Shown here: piece after piece, positions 1 to 9,789 of the stretch
Layout: each line of letters opens with the position of its first letter
Numbering within the stretch: position 1 is the first letter of the stretch
Origin: Enterovibrio baiacu
GTDB taxonomy: Bacteria; Pseudomonadota; Gammaproteobacteria; Enterobacterales; Vibrionaceae
Direction: 5' to 3'
Length of the DNA stretch: 64,000 nucleotides
Assembly: GCF_004120195.1 (NCBI RefSeq)
Contig: NZ_SCHN01000007.1
Location: forward strand, 372,001 to 436,000
Program-made: the position numbers and the translations under genes
Notes under the pieces: generated by a model
Seen by the model: only the letters and a program-made list of their open reading frames with translations
What the model was told of the DNA's origin: nothing
The model's database searches: none

Positions 1-3000
1 CGCCCCCGCTGTTTTGCACTAAGTGACTGCCAAGCGTTGATACTTGAAAATCATCTGGTAAGCCAGTAAGTTTGACGGAGACGATGTGCTCAGACCCATC
101 CAGATCGGTGAGTTTTGCTTCTAATCCTGTCAACCGAATGCCGCCGGTTTCGTCTTCGTTACCTTCAATCGGAGACGTATTACCAGAAAAGTCGACGGGA
201 TCATGCACAGCAACCACATTGAACGAGACTTGATTGGTCACTTCCTGCGTTGAAGTGGCATCGGGTAAACCAGCGTCATCGTTTTGAGCCGTGTCTGTCA
301 CCGTCGTTTTCACGGACACCGTCACCGGGCCACTGTAATTCTCAGCAGGCTTGAAATAGAGAGAAGAGAGTTCAGCTTCCGTCACGGTAATGCTTTGTGC
401 GCCATTTAAACCGTTTTCATCCACAAACTGCCCCATGTCACTGTCTACGGTCAGGACAATCTGTGTAACGGTTTCTACGCCTTGTTTAATGTCGGTATCC
501 GGATCGTCCAATACCGTCGTAAACGCCAGTTTTACAATCCCATCTTCGAACGCTTTTCCGGCAATAGGCACCACATCGGCGGGATCGGTAACGGGTTGTT
601 TGTCTGCCCCTAACCCATCCGTTTCCAGCACAGTAACGTTGACAGACACACCATCAACTTCTGGCGCGACAACCACGGTCAAGCTGTCGTCAGTTTCTTT
701 TGTATTACCGCTCACGGTGTCCGTCGTTACCCATTTTATAGGAATCACGAAATCCCCTGCGAAATGCGTCGGCAGCCCTAACCCTATGCTCGAAAGATCG
801 TATTCGCCGCCACTTCCCACGGTGACTTTCGCCACGTATTCACTGGTTTCGTAATTAAACTCCATGCCTGTCACAGACACATTAGCGGGTAAGTCACCGG
901 CTTTGATGATCAAACTGAGTTCATCATCCGCTGCGTCTGCACTGTCGATAACGATACGCCCGTTCAACTGAGTGCCCAAATCAACACTGGTGTCTTCAAC
1001 TCCAGTGATGTTTTGTACATCCACTAAGGTCACGGCACCGGCTTCTTGGATGTTGTCCGTTGAACCGGTGAAGTTAAGCGTAAGTACAACGGGCGCTTGT
1101 TCATCAATGGCGCTCACATCGCCTTCATTGTTGTCGCCTTGGTCTTGCACTTCTGCAACCACTTTAATAAAAACAGGCTCACTCACGGGGTTCGACGTGG
1201 ATATTTCCAGTTGCGCTAATCCACTTTTCGGCACCGTCCAACTGCCATCACCATTATTAATGCCGCCTTCAATGAAGAAATTATCGAAGAAGGCTTGGTC
1301 TGGCGGATCGAACGCGGTACCTGCCGCATCTTTCACAATGGAAATCACCACCGAATCGATCACTTCCTCACTCGAACCGTCGGTGTTGATACCTTCATCC
1401 GTGACAAACGCTAAGCGTTGATCTGAGGCAGACAGTGAAATCGTCCCTGTTCCGTTGTCACTCACCGTGGTCACTGGCGCATCACTGCCATTAAGGAGTG
1501 CGATGGTGCCATCTTCAACCACAGCGCGGATCACGACATCAAGATCACCCGTGATAACTTTTGAATCAATCACAGAGGAATCAGCGTCCGTTTGTTGCAC
1601 CGTCAGCGCGACGCTCAGCCCCAGATCACGGTCAGCATCCGAGTTGTCTGGTGCGTTGAGCAGTACGTTACTGCCACCGTTTAATGCCGCGACTTGTGCA
1701 TTGGTCAACACGACCTCACCATTCACAAAGGTTAACGGCGTGGTCTCGCCCTGAATCGTCAAGGTGTATCCAGCAGCAATGGCTGATGCCGACATGTTGA
1801 ATGCGATTGCGATAATGGATTCGTTGTTATCCGTGAATCCTTGGTCGGTAGAAGGACGCCAATTTATGGCAATGTTCGCATCTTCGTTGCCTTGTGACCC
1901 CAAGGTGAAATCCGACGCATCAATGCTTGGCTCAATGTGCACGACCACTTCTTTACGCACTGTCAGCGTGTCACCATCGTCTTCCGTGACCACGATGATC
2001 ACGTCCAAAGTGATGTCTTCTGTGCTCCCTAGAGGAGGAACCAACTCAACGTCTTCTAAGCCATCTACCTTAGCCTGATACTGAGGTTCACCTTGCGCAT
2101 CCACCCCGGCATAAACCAGGTTTATTTCCTGCTCATTGCTATCGTAAAGCGTCACACCGGATGGGATATTGGTGACCAGTGTGGTTAACGTTTCAGAGTT
2201 ATCTCCCGCGAGTGCTTTACCGTCTTCACCCGATTTGATTTGGAACGACAGTGATACCGAACCGTCTTCTTTAATCGTGGTTTCGATGCCAGTTTCTATG
2301 CCGCTTTCAATAATGGGTGTCCACACATTGCCTGTGTCAGCCGTGATAACCGGTTCGTCGGCGACACCTTTCACCGCAATATTTAGCACTTTTGATGCTG
2401 TTTCGCTGATGGAAGTGACACTCGACGCCACGCCAGCGGCATTCGTGATCGTTACGGTGTCTTTCACCACACCTCGAACGTTAATGGAAAAGTTGCCGTT
2501 GGCTTCAGGTGGCGGCAAGAAGGTTAAACCTGGCACTTCCGTATAAGCGATTTCGTAAACACCGTTGATGTCTGTCACCTCAGAACCGTCAGCCAGTAAT
2601 AAGGTCGCGCCTTCTGGGATGTCTGAAATCCACACATACAACGCTTCCGAGCCATCCATATCCGCAGAATCCGTCAGACTGATAAGCGGGGCGAGATCGA
2701 TGGCGGTATCTTCCAAACCGGTTGCACGATTGACTTTCAAGGTGGTGGTATCAGCCACCGGATCAACGGCCACGGTGATGGTTCTCGCGTCTGAGTCTGC
2801 CGTTTGTTGACCCGATACAAAGGGCGAAGATTCTTTACTCTGCGCAATCACAGACAAGGTAATGTCGCCCGCAAAGTGCTCATTCGGTTTTACCACGATG
2901 TTATTGATATCGGCTGCAGCAATTTCATACTGGCCATTCACGGGCGACAATGTTTGCCCATTGAGCAACAAGGTTCCCTCGCCGCTCTGTAAGGTGACGA

Positions 3001-6000
3001 AATACTGAAGCGTTTCAGAGTTGTCCGCATCTTGCAGATCGGCGACAAGATTCAAGGTAGCGCCGTCGCTGTCTTCTGCAATGCTGTAAAACAGCACGGA
3101 GTCCGCGTCATTCCATTGCGGCGTATCCGCGATGCCATCAACAGTGATGGTGAACGTTTGATCGGCAAGTTGTCGCTGATTGCCTTGGTTGTCTTCTACA
3201 AACCCTGTCACGGTAAACGACGGCACACCACTGGCGGCCGAGTAATCTTGGTCAGGCACGAAGGTGACGTTTTGCAGCGTCCACAATTCATTTTGATCAT
3301 CGGGAGAAAACAGCGCGCCGTCTAGCCTGACTTGACCGCCTGAGATAGGAATCGCCGTGCCGTTTGCGTAAAACGTGCCATGAGCGTCATTCGGCAAGGT
3401 AATGAGTACATGGTCAACATGTTCACCTTGGTCGCTGTCCCCCACATCAACCGTGATGCTGACCTCGATGCCATTTTCAGGATTCAGCACGTTTTCATCA
3501 TTCGGATCTTGGTCTCGACCTTGATCTTCAATGCCACTCGTATTCACCACAATCAATTGCGGTTCATTATCCACCACCACAATTTGGGTGGTGCCAACAA
3601 CGATGTCGCCGTCTCCATCCAGGATCTCGTAGCTAAAACTCTCTTCAATCCGGCTTTCCGTCGTCCCCAAATGGTCAATGTCTGGGTTCGCGATAAACTG
3701 AACGTTACCGCTACTTTGAATAACCAAAATCCCTAATGCTTGTCCACCCACACCTTCGGTGACGGTAAAACGGTTGTTTACCCCTTGAACCAACTCATGC
3801 TGCTCGCCATTGATGGTGACAGATTTGATCACGGCATCGTCTGCCCCTCGGTTTCGGCTGGGCAAAATGGTGACGCGAGAAGAAGACTCACCTTCTTCGG
3901 TGACTAAACTACCGCCGCCAACACCTACGCCATCCGTTTCAAGTGAGAACGGCACATCATCCACAACATTGACGAGAATATTTTTCGCCTCACTGACATC
4001 ACCATCGGCATCCGTCACGCGAATAGGCAGTTGCACAGACACGGTATCTTTGCCTTGAACCGAGTGATCAAGCGCACCGGTCAAGGTAAAGGTGTAAACG
4101 CCTTGGCTACTCAAGGTCACCGTAAACACAGGGCGTGTGCCTGCGTATCCGGTATACACTTTCGAGTCGCCCGATTGGACAGGCTCCGACAACGTCACCG
4201 CGACACCATGAGAGGTAATCGTGTTATTCGCAGCAAATAAGTCTACGTCTAGCGCATAGTCAGTGACAGTGTCACTTCCACTATCCACAACCAATTTGCC
4301 GCGTGCCGTATCGCCATCAGTCCCGGTACCGCCCGGGGTTGTGCCCGCACGGTTTGCGTTTGAACCGCTGCCATTCGCGTTAATATCGCTTTCTTCAACC
4401 GTTAACGCTGGCGCGCTCGCGATAACAGGCGGCACACCGTCAATAATGTTCACACGCACGTCAATGGGCGCAGCCAACACATCTCCATCGCTGTCTTTCG
4501 CCTGAACGGGGATCTGGATTTGAATCTGATCACCGTCTATCACGACAATGCCAGTCGTGTTTGCATTGTCGAGATGATCAATGGGCATCGAAATTTTTAC
4601 AGATGCTGTTACCGCTAAACCCAGGCCTCCAACCGATTGGTCAGCTCGAAAACTGATCACTATGGCTTCATTGCCATTCACTGTGCCCGTGAGTGTTGCA
4701 CTGGCATCGTCATAGATGAAACTAAGTGCCTGCCCTGCACTGGTGAGGCTCGCATTCAGGGCGGTGAGCACATCAGATACCGCATCGGCGGCGATGCCAA
4801 TACTGCTTGGTAACAACCTGTCGGTTACCGCGCCGATATTAAATTGGGTTGATGACGAATCGGGATACCCCGTATCAGCACCTTCAGGGGTCAAATCTGG
4901 CTCATCCACAGAAACAACAATATCTTCAGACGGTGTAACCAAAGGATCCACATCGTTGAGCGTGATGGTGAATTCTCCGTTAGCAGTATCACCATCAGTG
5001 TCTGTCACTTTTACGCCAATCGGCAGTTCAATGGTGTCTGAAGGTTGATCGATGGGTAACGCTTGAGTGACCGAATAGGTCCCCGTGGGTTTGTTAACAC
5101 TGTCGACATCGAGCGATATGGTCAGGACATTTGCGCCGTTATTCGGCGCAGACGGGTCGTCAATCACTACGCGAATTTCATCGGTTACACTTGAGAGCGG
5201 ATCGGGTTCAACACGTGTTTGATAACCGTTACTGGTGAGCGCATCTAAGGCGGCTTCTAACCCGGAGGGAATCGTAAAGACGATACTTTCAATCGCATCA
5301 GACCCTTGTGTTAACCCCAAGCTGATACTTTCTTTTTGATTAACCAAATCCGTTTTGGGATCTGAAATATCAACGTCAACAGGGTTCACGCTTGGTGGCG
5401 CACCATCTCGCACCACCACGTCGAAATCACTGGTATCGAAATCACCATCCACGTCTGTTACGCGCACACCGAGTGGTAAGGTCACGGAGTCTGATTGGTC
5501 GAGGGCTTCAGATAACACCACTTTGTATCGCCCCGTTTCAGGTAGCAATGTCACCGTAAGCACAGTGATGACGGTGCCATCTGCAGCGGTATACCCCAAG
5601 GTTATCGGGTCAGACGACCCATTAATTTCCATGCCAGCCGGAATCAACGCCAAGGCATTGCCATTGCTGGTCAACGACTCGAGTTGTGTCGTCAATGAAG
5701 GGGAAACATTCCATACAATGGATTCAATGCGATCACTCCCCACCACAACTCCTAGGGTAGTTGTCACTTCAGAAGGCTGAGCATTGAATGCAGGATCTGT
5801 GACGTCGGAATCTGACGCTTGAATGGTGGGCGTTAACCCATCAATCACAGAATATGAAACGTTGATCGGCGCATCGAGCAAGTCACCATCAGAATCACGC
5901 GCTTGCAGTTGAACGTCGATGACAAAGGTTTCAACTGTCCTTCCCTGCCCATCGACGGTTTGAATGAATTTAACCCACTGATTAGCGCTATAAGTAGATC

Positions 6001-7882
6001 CATTTTCATGGTCTAACGGTTCAGAAAGCGTCCAATTAGAAGAAATTGCAATGCCCTTCCCGTCAGCGGCTTGGGACGAGGTCAGCGTTAATGTCGCGAC
6101 AACAGAACCGTCAGGCTTAACACCGTTTAACACTATGGTACCTGACGGTGATCCTGATGCGATGGAGAACGTCAGCCCCTCTCCATCGGAACTGAGCGTA
6201 TTAAGTTCACTCACCAGCCCCGGCACACCCCGCTCTTCATTGAAATTGGAAATGAAGAGCGTATCGGGCAGTAATCTGTCGGCCGCAGCATCAAGCGTAA
6301 TTTCTCCCACAGCCGGCACATCAGGTGTGCCCGGGATGTTTTCTTCAATGCCAAAGTCGCCGGAAACAATTGCCGCCGAACCGGAGGCATTGTCGCCGTC
6401 TTCCAATGAGACAGTGAACGCGCCTTGCACCGTGTCGCCATCTTTATCGGTCACATCGACAGTGACGGGAACAAGAATATTGTCTTTGTCGTCGGTATTA
6501 TCCAACGCCGCGTTTTGCGTCACGACATACGCATAAGCTCCGTCTGATTGTGGTACGAGAGTCAAAGAAAACACGGTAACAGAGGGGTCTGACGCCAAGG
6601 TCACCGTGATTGCATTGTCGGTGATGGTGTATTGGGTAGATTCACCATTACTGGTGATTGTCTCAAGCACACTGGCCAACGCGGGTGTTGCGCTAAATCG
6701 CACGTTTGCGAGCGCATCACTGTTAATATCAATATTGAGTGGGATGGGCTCTGATACGTACTCGAGTTCATTTTCATTGTGGACATGGCTGTTTGGATTT
6801 ACTGACGGGTCGCTGCCATCAATGATGGCAACGTTCATCTCTATCGCTTCCCGCAACGCATTTCCACTCGCATCAAGCGCCTGAATCGGCAATGAAAACA
6901 GGATGGCATCCCCGACCACACGCACCAAGCCTGTTCCATCATCGGCAATATGATCGAGCGGTTGATACAAAGTAATAGAGGCATTGAGGGTGGCATCTCT
7001 TCCTGATGGCTCACCCGATAAAGCAAGGGTAAGCACGGCTTCACCGTTAACGCTTCCCGTCAGGGTTTTACCGTCATCGCTAATGGCATACGTCACCGCA
7101 TTGCCGTCACTCTTCGTTTCAGACGCGAGTTCAGCAAGCAGTGATGATAGCCCTAGGGTGTCGAATACAAAGCTGTTTGGGTCAATGGGCAAAGAGCCAG
7201 AAGCAACGAGCAGTGAGGCATCGACCGTAACCGGGTATCCGTCGCTTGCATTCAACGCATCAAGATCACCTTCCGTGATTGACAGCCCAAACGACTCGCC
7301 ACCAGACGCAGGAATGATTGCGACATCATCATCAACCGTCGTGACAGTTTCAGGTGAATAGCTGGTCGAAAAACCTGCCTCAGCTAATACACTGGTGAAG
7401 TTATATTCGATGATGGCAAAGCCACTAATGGATGAACTCAGCACACCACCAGCGGCTGGCGGTTCGAATTCATCGGTTGGATCACCCCCCGCCAAAATGG
7501 CAGCCTGCAAGGCACTGATATCATCATTCAGTAAGGTAACTGCCTGAGAGGACTCTCTAAAATCAAAATTCTCCGCCAATGCAATCGCTTCAATTTCATC
7601 TTCGTTAATACGAATGCAGGTTGCACAAGGCTCATTGACGCGCACAGGAATGCCATTTTTCATCACGACGTATTCGGCGTTTGGCCTCGCGACAATCGTG
7701 TCGCCAATTAATACACCGTTAGCAAACGGGACAGGCTCTGCGACACCGTCTCTGATGACATAAAGCTGACCACCAATGACAGTGAGCTGCGCATCGTAGG
7801 TTAACGCCGCAGACGGTGTTTGAATCTGTTCATTAGATTGCTCCCTTTTGCCCTCGCCATTACCGAACACTTCGCCAGCCAT
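1..7882 (-). CDS. Giant LapA/BapA-type surface adhesin, N-terminal part (type I secreted)
   Basis: The minus-strand frame is open from an ATG at 7882 to the left edge (about 2,627 codons, 3' end missing). A GAGGAGAAG ribosome site precedes the ATG. Residues 1-150 resemble the N-terminal retention module of LapA-like adhesins: 'LTVIGGQLYVIRDG' near residue 33, 'DPTDEFEPPAAGG' at 134-146, then 'AGFSTSYS'. PAAG (142-145) fits the [T/A/P]AA[G/V] motif cut by LapG proteases. From about residue 190 to 1,300 there are roughly seven repeats of 150-180 residues with 'DxDGDxxx' and 'DGxxP' boundaries, like the T1SS-143 family. The rest (coordinates 3965 to 1) consists of other Ig/cadherin-like repeats. 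Such proteins are exported by a type I system, anchored in the outer membrane and promote biofilm. The divergent TolC/OmpA genes fit this. The C-terminal RTX/secretion signal lies outside the window. Repeat-family naming is from memory. Confidence 0.88.
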   Translation of the reverse strand, partial: MAGEVFGNGEGKREQSNEQIQTPSAALTYDAQLTVIGGQLYVIRDGVAEPVPFANGVLIGDTIVARPNAEYVVMKNGIPVRVNEPCATCIRINEDEIEAIALAENFDFRESSQAVTLLNDDISALQAAILAGGDPTDEFEPPAAGGVLSSSISGFAIIEYNFTSVLAEAGFSTSYSPETVTTVDDDVAIIPASGGESFGLSITEGDLDALNASDGYPVTVDASLLVASGSLPIDPNSFVFDTLGLSSLLAELASETKSDGNAVTYAISDDGKTLTGSVNGEAVLTLALSGEPSGRDATLNASITLYQPLDHIADDGTGLVRVVGDAILFSLPIQALDASGNALREAIEMNVAIIDGSDPSVNPNSHVHNENELEYVSEPIPLNIDINSDALANVRFSATPALASVLETITSNGESTQYTITDNAITVTLASDPSVTVFSLTLVPQSDGAYAYVVTQNAALDNTDDKDNILVPVTVDVTDKDGDTVQGAFTVSLEDGDNASGSAAIVSGDFGIEENIPGTPDVPAVGEITLDAAADRLLPDTLFISNFNEERGVPGLVSELNTLSSDGEGLTFSIASGSPSGTIVLNGVKPDGSVVATLTLTSSQAADGKGIAISSNWTLSEPLDHENGSTYSANQWVKFIQTVDGQGRTVETFVIDVQLQARDSDGDLLDAPINVSYSVIDGLTPTIQASDSDVTDPAFNAQPSEVTTTLGVVVGSDRIESIVWNVSPSLTTQLESLTSNGNALALIPAGMEINGSSDPITLGYTAADGTVITVLTVTLLPETGRYKVVLSEALDQSDSVTLPLGVRVTDVDGDFDTSDFDVVVRDGAPPSVNPVDVDISDPKTDLVNQKESISLGLTQGSDAIESIVFTIPSGLEAALDALTSNGYQTRVEPDPLSSVTDEIRVVIDDPSAPNNGANVLTISLDVDSVNKPTGTYSVTQALPIDQPSDTIELPIGVKVTDTDGDTANGEFTITLNDVDPLVTPSEDIVVSVDEPDLTPEGADTGYPDSSSTQFNIGAVTDRLLPSSIGIAADAVSDVLTALNASLTSAGQALSFIYDDASATLTGTVNGNEAIVISFRADQSVGGLGLAVTASVKISMPIDHLDNANTTGIVVIDGDQIQIQIPVQAKDSDGDVLAAPIDVRVNIIDGVPPVIASAPALTVEESDINANGSGSNANRAGTTPGGTGTDGDTARGKLVVDSGSDTVTDYALDVDLFAANNTITSHGVAVTLSEPVQSGDSKVYTGYAGTRPVFTVTLSSQGVYTFTLTGALDHSVQGKDTVSVQLPIRVTDADGDVSEAKNILVNVVDDVPFSLETDGVGVGGGSLVTEEGESSSRVTILPSRNRGADDAVIKSVTINGEQHELVQGVNNRFTVTEGVGGQALGILVIQSSGNVQFIANPDIDHLGTTESRIEESFSYEILDGDGDIVVGTTQIVVVDNEPQLIVVNTSGIEDQGRDQDPNDENVLNPENGIEVSITVDVGDSDQGEHVDHVLITLPNDAHGTFYANGTAIPISGGQVRLDGALFSPDDQNELWTLQNVTFVPDQDYSAASGVPSFTVTGFVEDNQGNQRQLADQTFTITVDGIADTPQWNDADSVLFYSIAEDSDGATLNLVADLQDADNSETLQYFVTLQSGEGTLLLNGQTLSPVNGQYEIAAADINNIVVKPNEHFAGDITLSVIAQSKESSPFVSGQQTADSDARTITVAVDPVADTTTLKVNRATGLEDTAIDLAPLISLTDSADMDGSEALYVWISDIPEGATLLLADGSEVTDINGVYEIAYTEVPGLTFLPPPEANGNFSINVRGVVKDTVTITNAAGVASSVTSISETASKVLNIAVKGVADEPVITADTGNVWTPIIESGIETGIETTIKEDGSVSLSFQIKSGEDGKALAGDNSETLTTLVTNIPSGVTLYDSNEQEINLVYAGVDAQGEPQYQAKVDGLEDVELVPPLGSTEDITLDVIIVVTEDDGDTLTVRKEVVVHIEPSIDASDFTLGSQGNEDANIAINWRPSTDQGFTDNNESIIAIAFNMSASAIAAGYTLTIQGETTPLTFVNGEVVLTNAQVAALNGGSNVLLNAPDNSDADRDLGLSVALTVQQTDADSSVIDSKVITGDLDVVIRAVVEDGTIALLNGSDAPVTTVSDNGTGTISLSASDQRLAFVTDEGINTDGSSEEVIDSVVISIVKDAAGTAFDPPDQAFFDNFFIEGGINNGDGSWTVPKSGLAQLEISTSNPVSEPVFIKVVAEVQDQGDNNEGDVSAIDEQAPVVLTLNFTGSTDNIQEAGAVTLVDVQNITGVEDTSVDLGTQLNGRIVIDSADAADDELSLIIKAGDLPANVSVTGMEFNYETSEYVAKVTVGSGGEYDLSSIGLGLPTHFAGDFVIPIKWVTTDTVSGNTKETDDSLTVVVAPEVDGVSVNVTVLETDGLGADKQPVTDPADVVPIAGKAFEDGIVKLAFTTVLDDPDTDIKQGVETVTQIVLTVDSDMGQFVDENGLNGAQSITVTEAELSSLYFKPAENYSGPVTVSVKTTVTDTAQNDDAGLPDATSTQEVTNQVSFNVVAVHDPVDFSGNTSPIEGNEDETGGIRLTGLEAKLTDLDGSEHIVSVKLTGLPDDFQVSTLGSHLVQNSGG

Positions 7883-8337
7883 ACGCTCTTCTCCTCACTT
7901 TTCTTAATCAAAAAGCTAAAGCGTGTGAGTAGCCTCAAGCCAAATTGATTTTGTTAGAAATGGGTAGAAAAAGGAGTGAATGCGAAAAAGGCAGCACCGA
8001 TGAAAATTGTCAGCCAGACAAACGAAACAAAACGCATATATACCCCTCAGGAGTCAGTTTGGTCGCTTTTATCTTGTCTCGACCTGTCTCATTTACGATA
8101 GCGGAGCGATATAAACCACTTTAGGGGTGTCATTAGGGGTTTAACTTGCCCTATTTTTACATGGGCGCGAGCAAATACGTGATTTCTCGCGGTTTATAGG
8201 GATGAACGCCCTGTTGAAAACGTGAAAAAAAGACCATTTTGGCAGGTCTTCTAGACAACATATCCTGCGTTCATTCATGTAAAAAACGAACAGATTTATC
8301 GTTTAACGTAGTATCAAAACGCTTTGAGGGAGCATTC
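7883..8337. promoter_or_regulatory. Divergent intergenic region between adhesin and tolC-like gene
   Basis: These 455 nt must hold the promoters of the adhesin (minus) and the outer-membrane channel gene (plus). A near-duplicated 'TTAGGGGT' appears at about 8121-8141 (two copies 12 nt apart) and could be an operator. One short minus-strand reading frame (7954-8037) is listed separately. No confident promoter hexamers were picked. Confidence 0.4.
7954..8037 (-). CDS. Candidate 27-residue membrane micropeptide
   Basis: An ATG at 8037 is preceded by a good ribosome site (GAGGGG, about 6 nt away) and opens a 27-codon frame ending in TAA at 7954. The peptide starts MRFVSFVWLTIFIGAAFF and ends in PFSTHF: one Arg, then about 17 hydrophobic residues, which could make a single membrane helix. 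It lies in the leader of the adhesin gene and on the same strand, so it could be a leader peptide, a small membrane protein or chance. I know of no family for it. The main support is the ribosome site plus the hydrophobic composition. Confidence 0.3.
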   Translation of the reverse strand: MRFVSFVWLTIFIGAAFFAFTPFSTHF

Positions 8338-9789
8338 ATGAAACCGTTCTATACCCGAAAGAGACAGCGATTCTCGCAGACGAATACTGGTACAACTTGC
8401 TTTAAATCGGAATTTAACCCAAAAAACCAACAAGTTAAAAAAATGACTTCACTTACCGAAAGCATACAATCAAAAGTGAGCATTATGATGCTCGCGGCAA
8501 CAGTTTCTGTGTACATTCCATCAGTGGCTGCCCAGTCGCTTGAGCAAGCTGTAGCAGAGACACTGTCTCAAAATCCAGTCATTCGAGAAGCGTATAACCA
8601 ATTCAAGAGTCAAGAAGAGCAAATTGATGCATCACAAGGCGGTTATTTGCCATCTGTCGATTTAGAAGCCGGCATCGGTTATTCCGACTATGACAACGAC
8701 AGTAACCAAGGCCACTACAAACCCAGAGATGTTCGCATCAGTTTGCGCCAACTTATTTGGGATGGAGCAATTACCTACAACGACATCAAACGCACTAAGT
8801 CAGAAGCCGAAGCGCAGCGTTTCCAACTTCTTTCTGAGGCGCAAGACACAGCGCTGAGCGTGGCCGAGGTTTACCTGAATGTGTTAAAAGCCGAATCTAT
8901 TATGGATTTGTCGGTGAAAAACCTTGAAACCCATGAGCGCATCTACAAAGACATTAAACGCCGCACGGACTCAGGCATCAGTTCAACGGCAGACCTTTCT
9001 CAAGTAGAAGGCCGTTTGGCCCAAGCTCACACTAACCTTCTCGCTGCGCGCAGTAACCTCGATGACGAAACCACCGAGTTTGAACGTGTAGTCGGTCGAA
9101 GCCCTACTGCCTTGGTAAAACCAGAAGTCGATGCGCTTTTTATTCCACAATCTCTGGTTGATGCCCTCGCAGCAGCAAAAGAAAACAACCCTGTTGTTCA
9201 TGTTGCAAGTAACGATGTTGAAGCTGCGCGTTATCAATACGAGCAGGCAAAAGGTGATTTCTACCCTACGTTCACCATTGAAGCTTCACAAGAATGGGGC
9301 GAAGAGTTAGACGGCTCACCTGGCGACACTGACGAGTTCCAAGCCATGCTTCGCATGCGCTACAACCTGTTCAGTGGCGGTACAGATGCGGCAGAAGCTC
9401 GCAGCGCTGCCTATCAAATCAACAAGGCGAAGAACATTCGCAACAATGCGCACCGCATGTTGAATGAAAGTACACGCCTAGCGTGGACAGCGAAAGAACT
9501 GTCTGAGAAGCAAACAACCTTCTTACAACAACATGTTGATGCCTCGGCGAAAACACTGACGGCGTATGAGAAGCAATACCTGATTGGTCGACGCACCCTG
9601 CTTGACCTACTCAACACTGAAAATGAACTGTTCGACGCGCGCCGCTCATACCTCGATGCGCACTTCGAAGGCATTCTCGCTCGCTACCGTGTATTAAACG
9701 CGACGGGGTTGCTGCTCTCTGAACTGCGTGTAGATACACCAGAAGAATGGCAAACCTCGGTCTATGACGATCAAGGAGACAGTCAATGA
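8338..9789 (+). CDS. TolC-family outer-membrane channel of the adhesin exporter (LapE/AggA-like)
   Basis: Encodes about 483 residues of the outer-membrane efflux protein family: long helices with the two repeated halves typical of TolC. It would form the outer-membrane/periplasmic duct of a type I secretion system. The frame extends upstream to a TTG at 8239, but the ATG at 8338 has the best ribosome site (GAGGGAG, 7 nt away). An ATG at 8443 would give a more standard signal peptide. The hydrophobic segment IMMLAATVSVYIPSVAA (residues ~48-64 from 8338) precedes the likely mature start QSLEQAV. Motifs include 'QNPVIREAYNQ' and the C-terminal 'GRRTLLDLLNTENELFDARR', characteristic of this family. 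Its stop overlaps the next ATG (ATGA), so the two genes are translationally coupled. No ABC ATPase or membrane-fusion partner is adjacent; they must be encoded elsewhere. Confidence 0.88.
   Translation: MKPFYTRKRQRFSQTNTGTTCFKSEFNPKNQQVKKMTSLTESIQSKVSIMMLAATVSVYIPSVAAQSLEQAVAETLSQNPVIREAYNQFKSQEEQIDASQGGYLPSVDLEAGIGYSDYDNDSNQGHYKPRDVRISLRQLIWDGAITYNDIKRTKSEAEAQRFQLLSEAQDTALSVAEVYLNVLKAESIMDLSVKNLETHERIYKDIKRRTDSGISSTADLSQVEGRLAQAHTNLLAARSNLDDETTEFERVVGRSPTALVKPEVDALFIPQSLVDALAAAKENNPVVHVASNDVEAARYQYEQAKGDFYPTFTIEASQEWGEELDGSPGDTDEFQAMLRMRYNLFSGGTDAAEARSAAYQINKAKNIRNNAHRMLNESTRLAWTAKELSEKQTTFLQQHVDASAKTLTAYEKQYLIGRRTLLDLLNTENELFDARRSYLDAHFEGILARYRVLNATGLLLSELRVDTPEEWQTSVYDDQGDSQ

Noticed and set aside
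390-7361. Many plus-strand open frames of 60-160 codons inside the adhesin region
   Set aside because: They are antisense shadows of the Asp/Thr/Val-rich repeats. None has a ribosome site plus a recognisable protein, and the minus strand is open across all 7.9 kb.
8239-8337. N-terminal extension of the TolC-like gene
   Set aside because: Begins at TTG without a ribosome site; the ATG at 8338 has a strong one and the extension is not part of the family.
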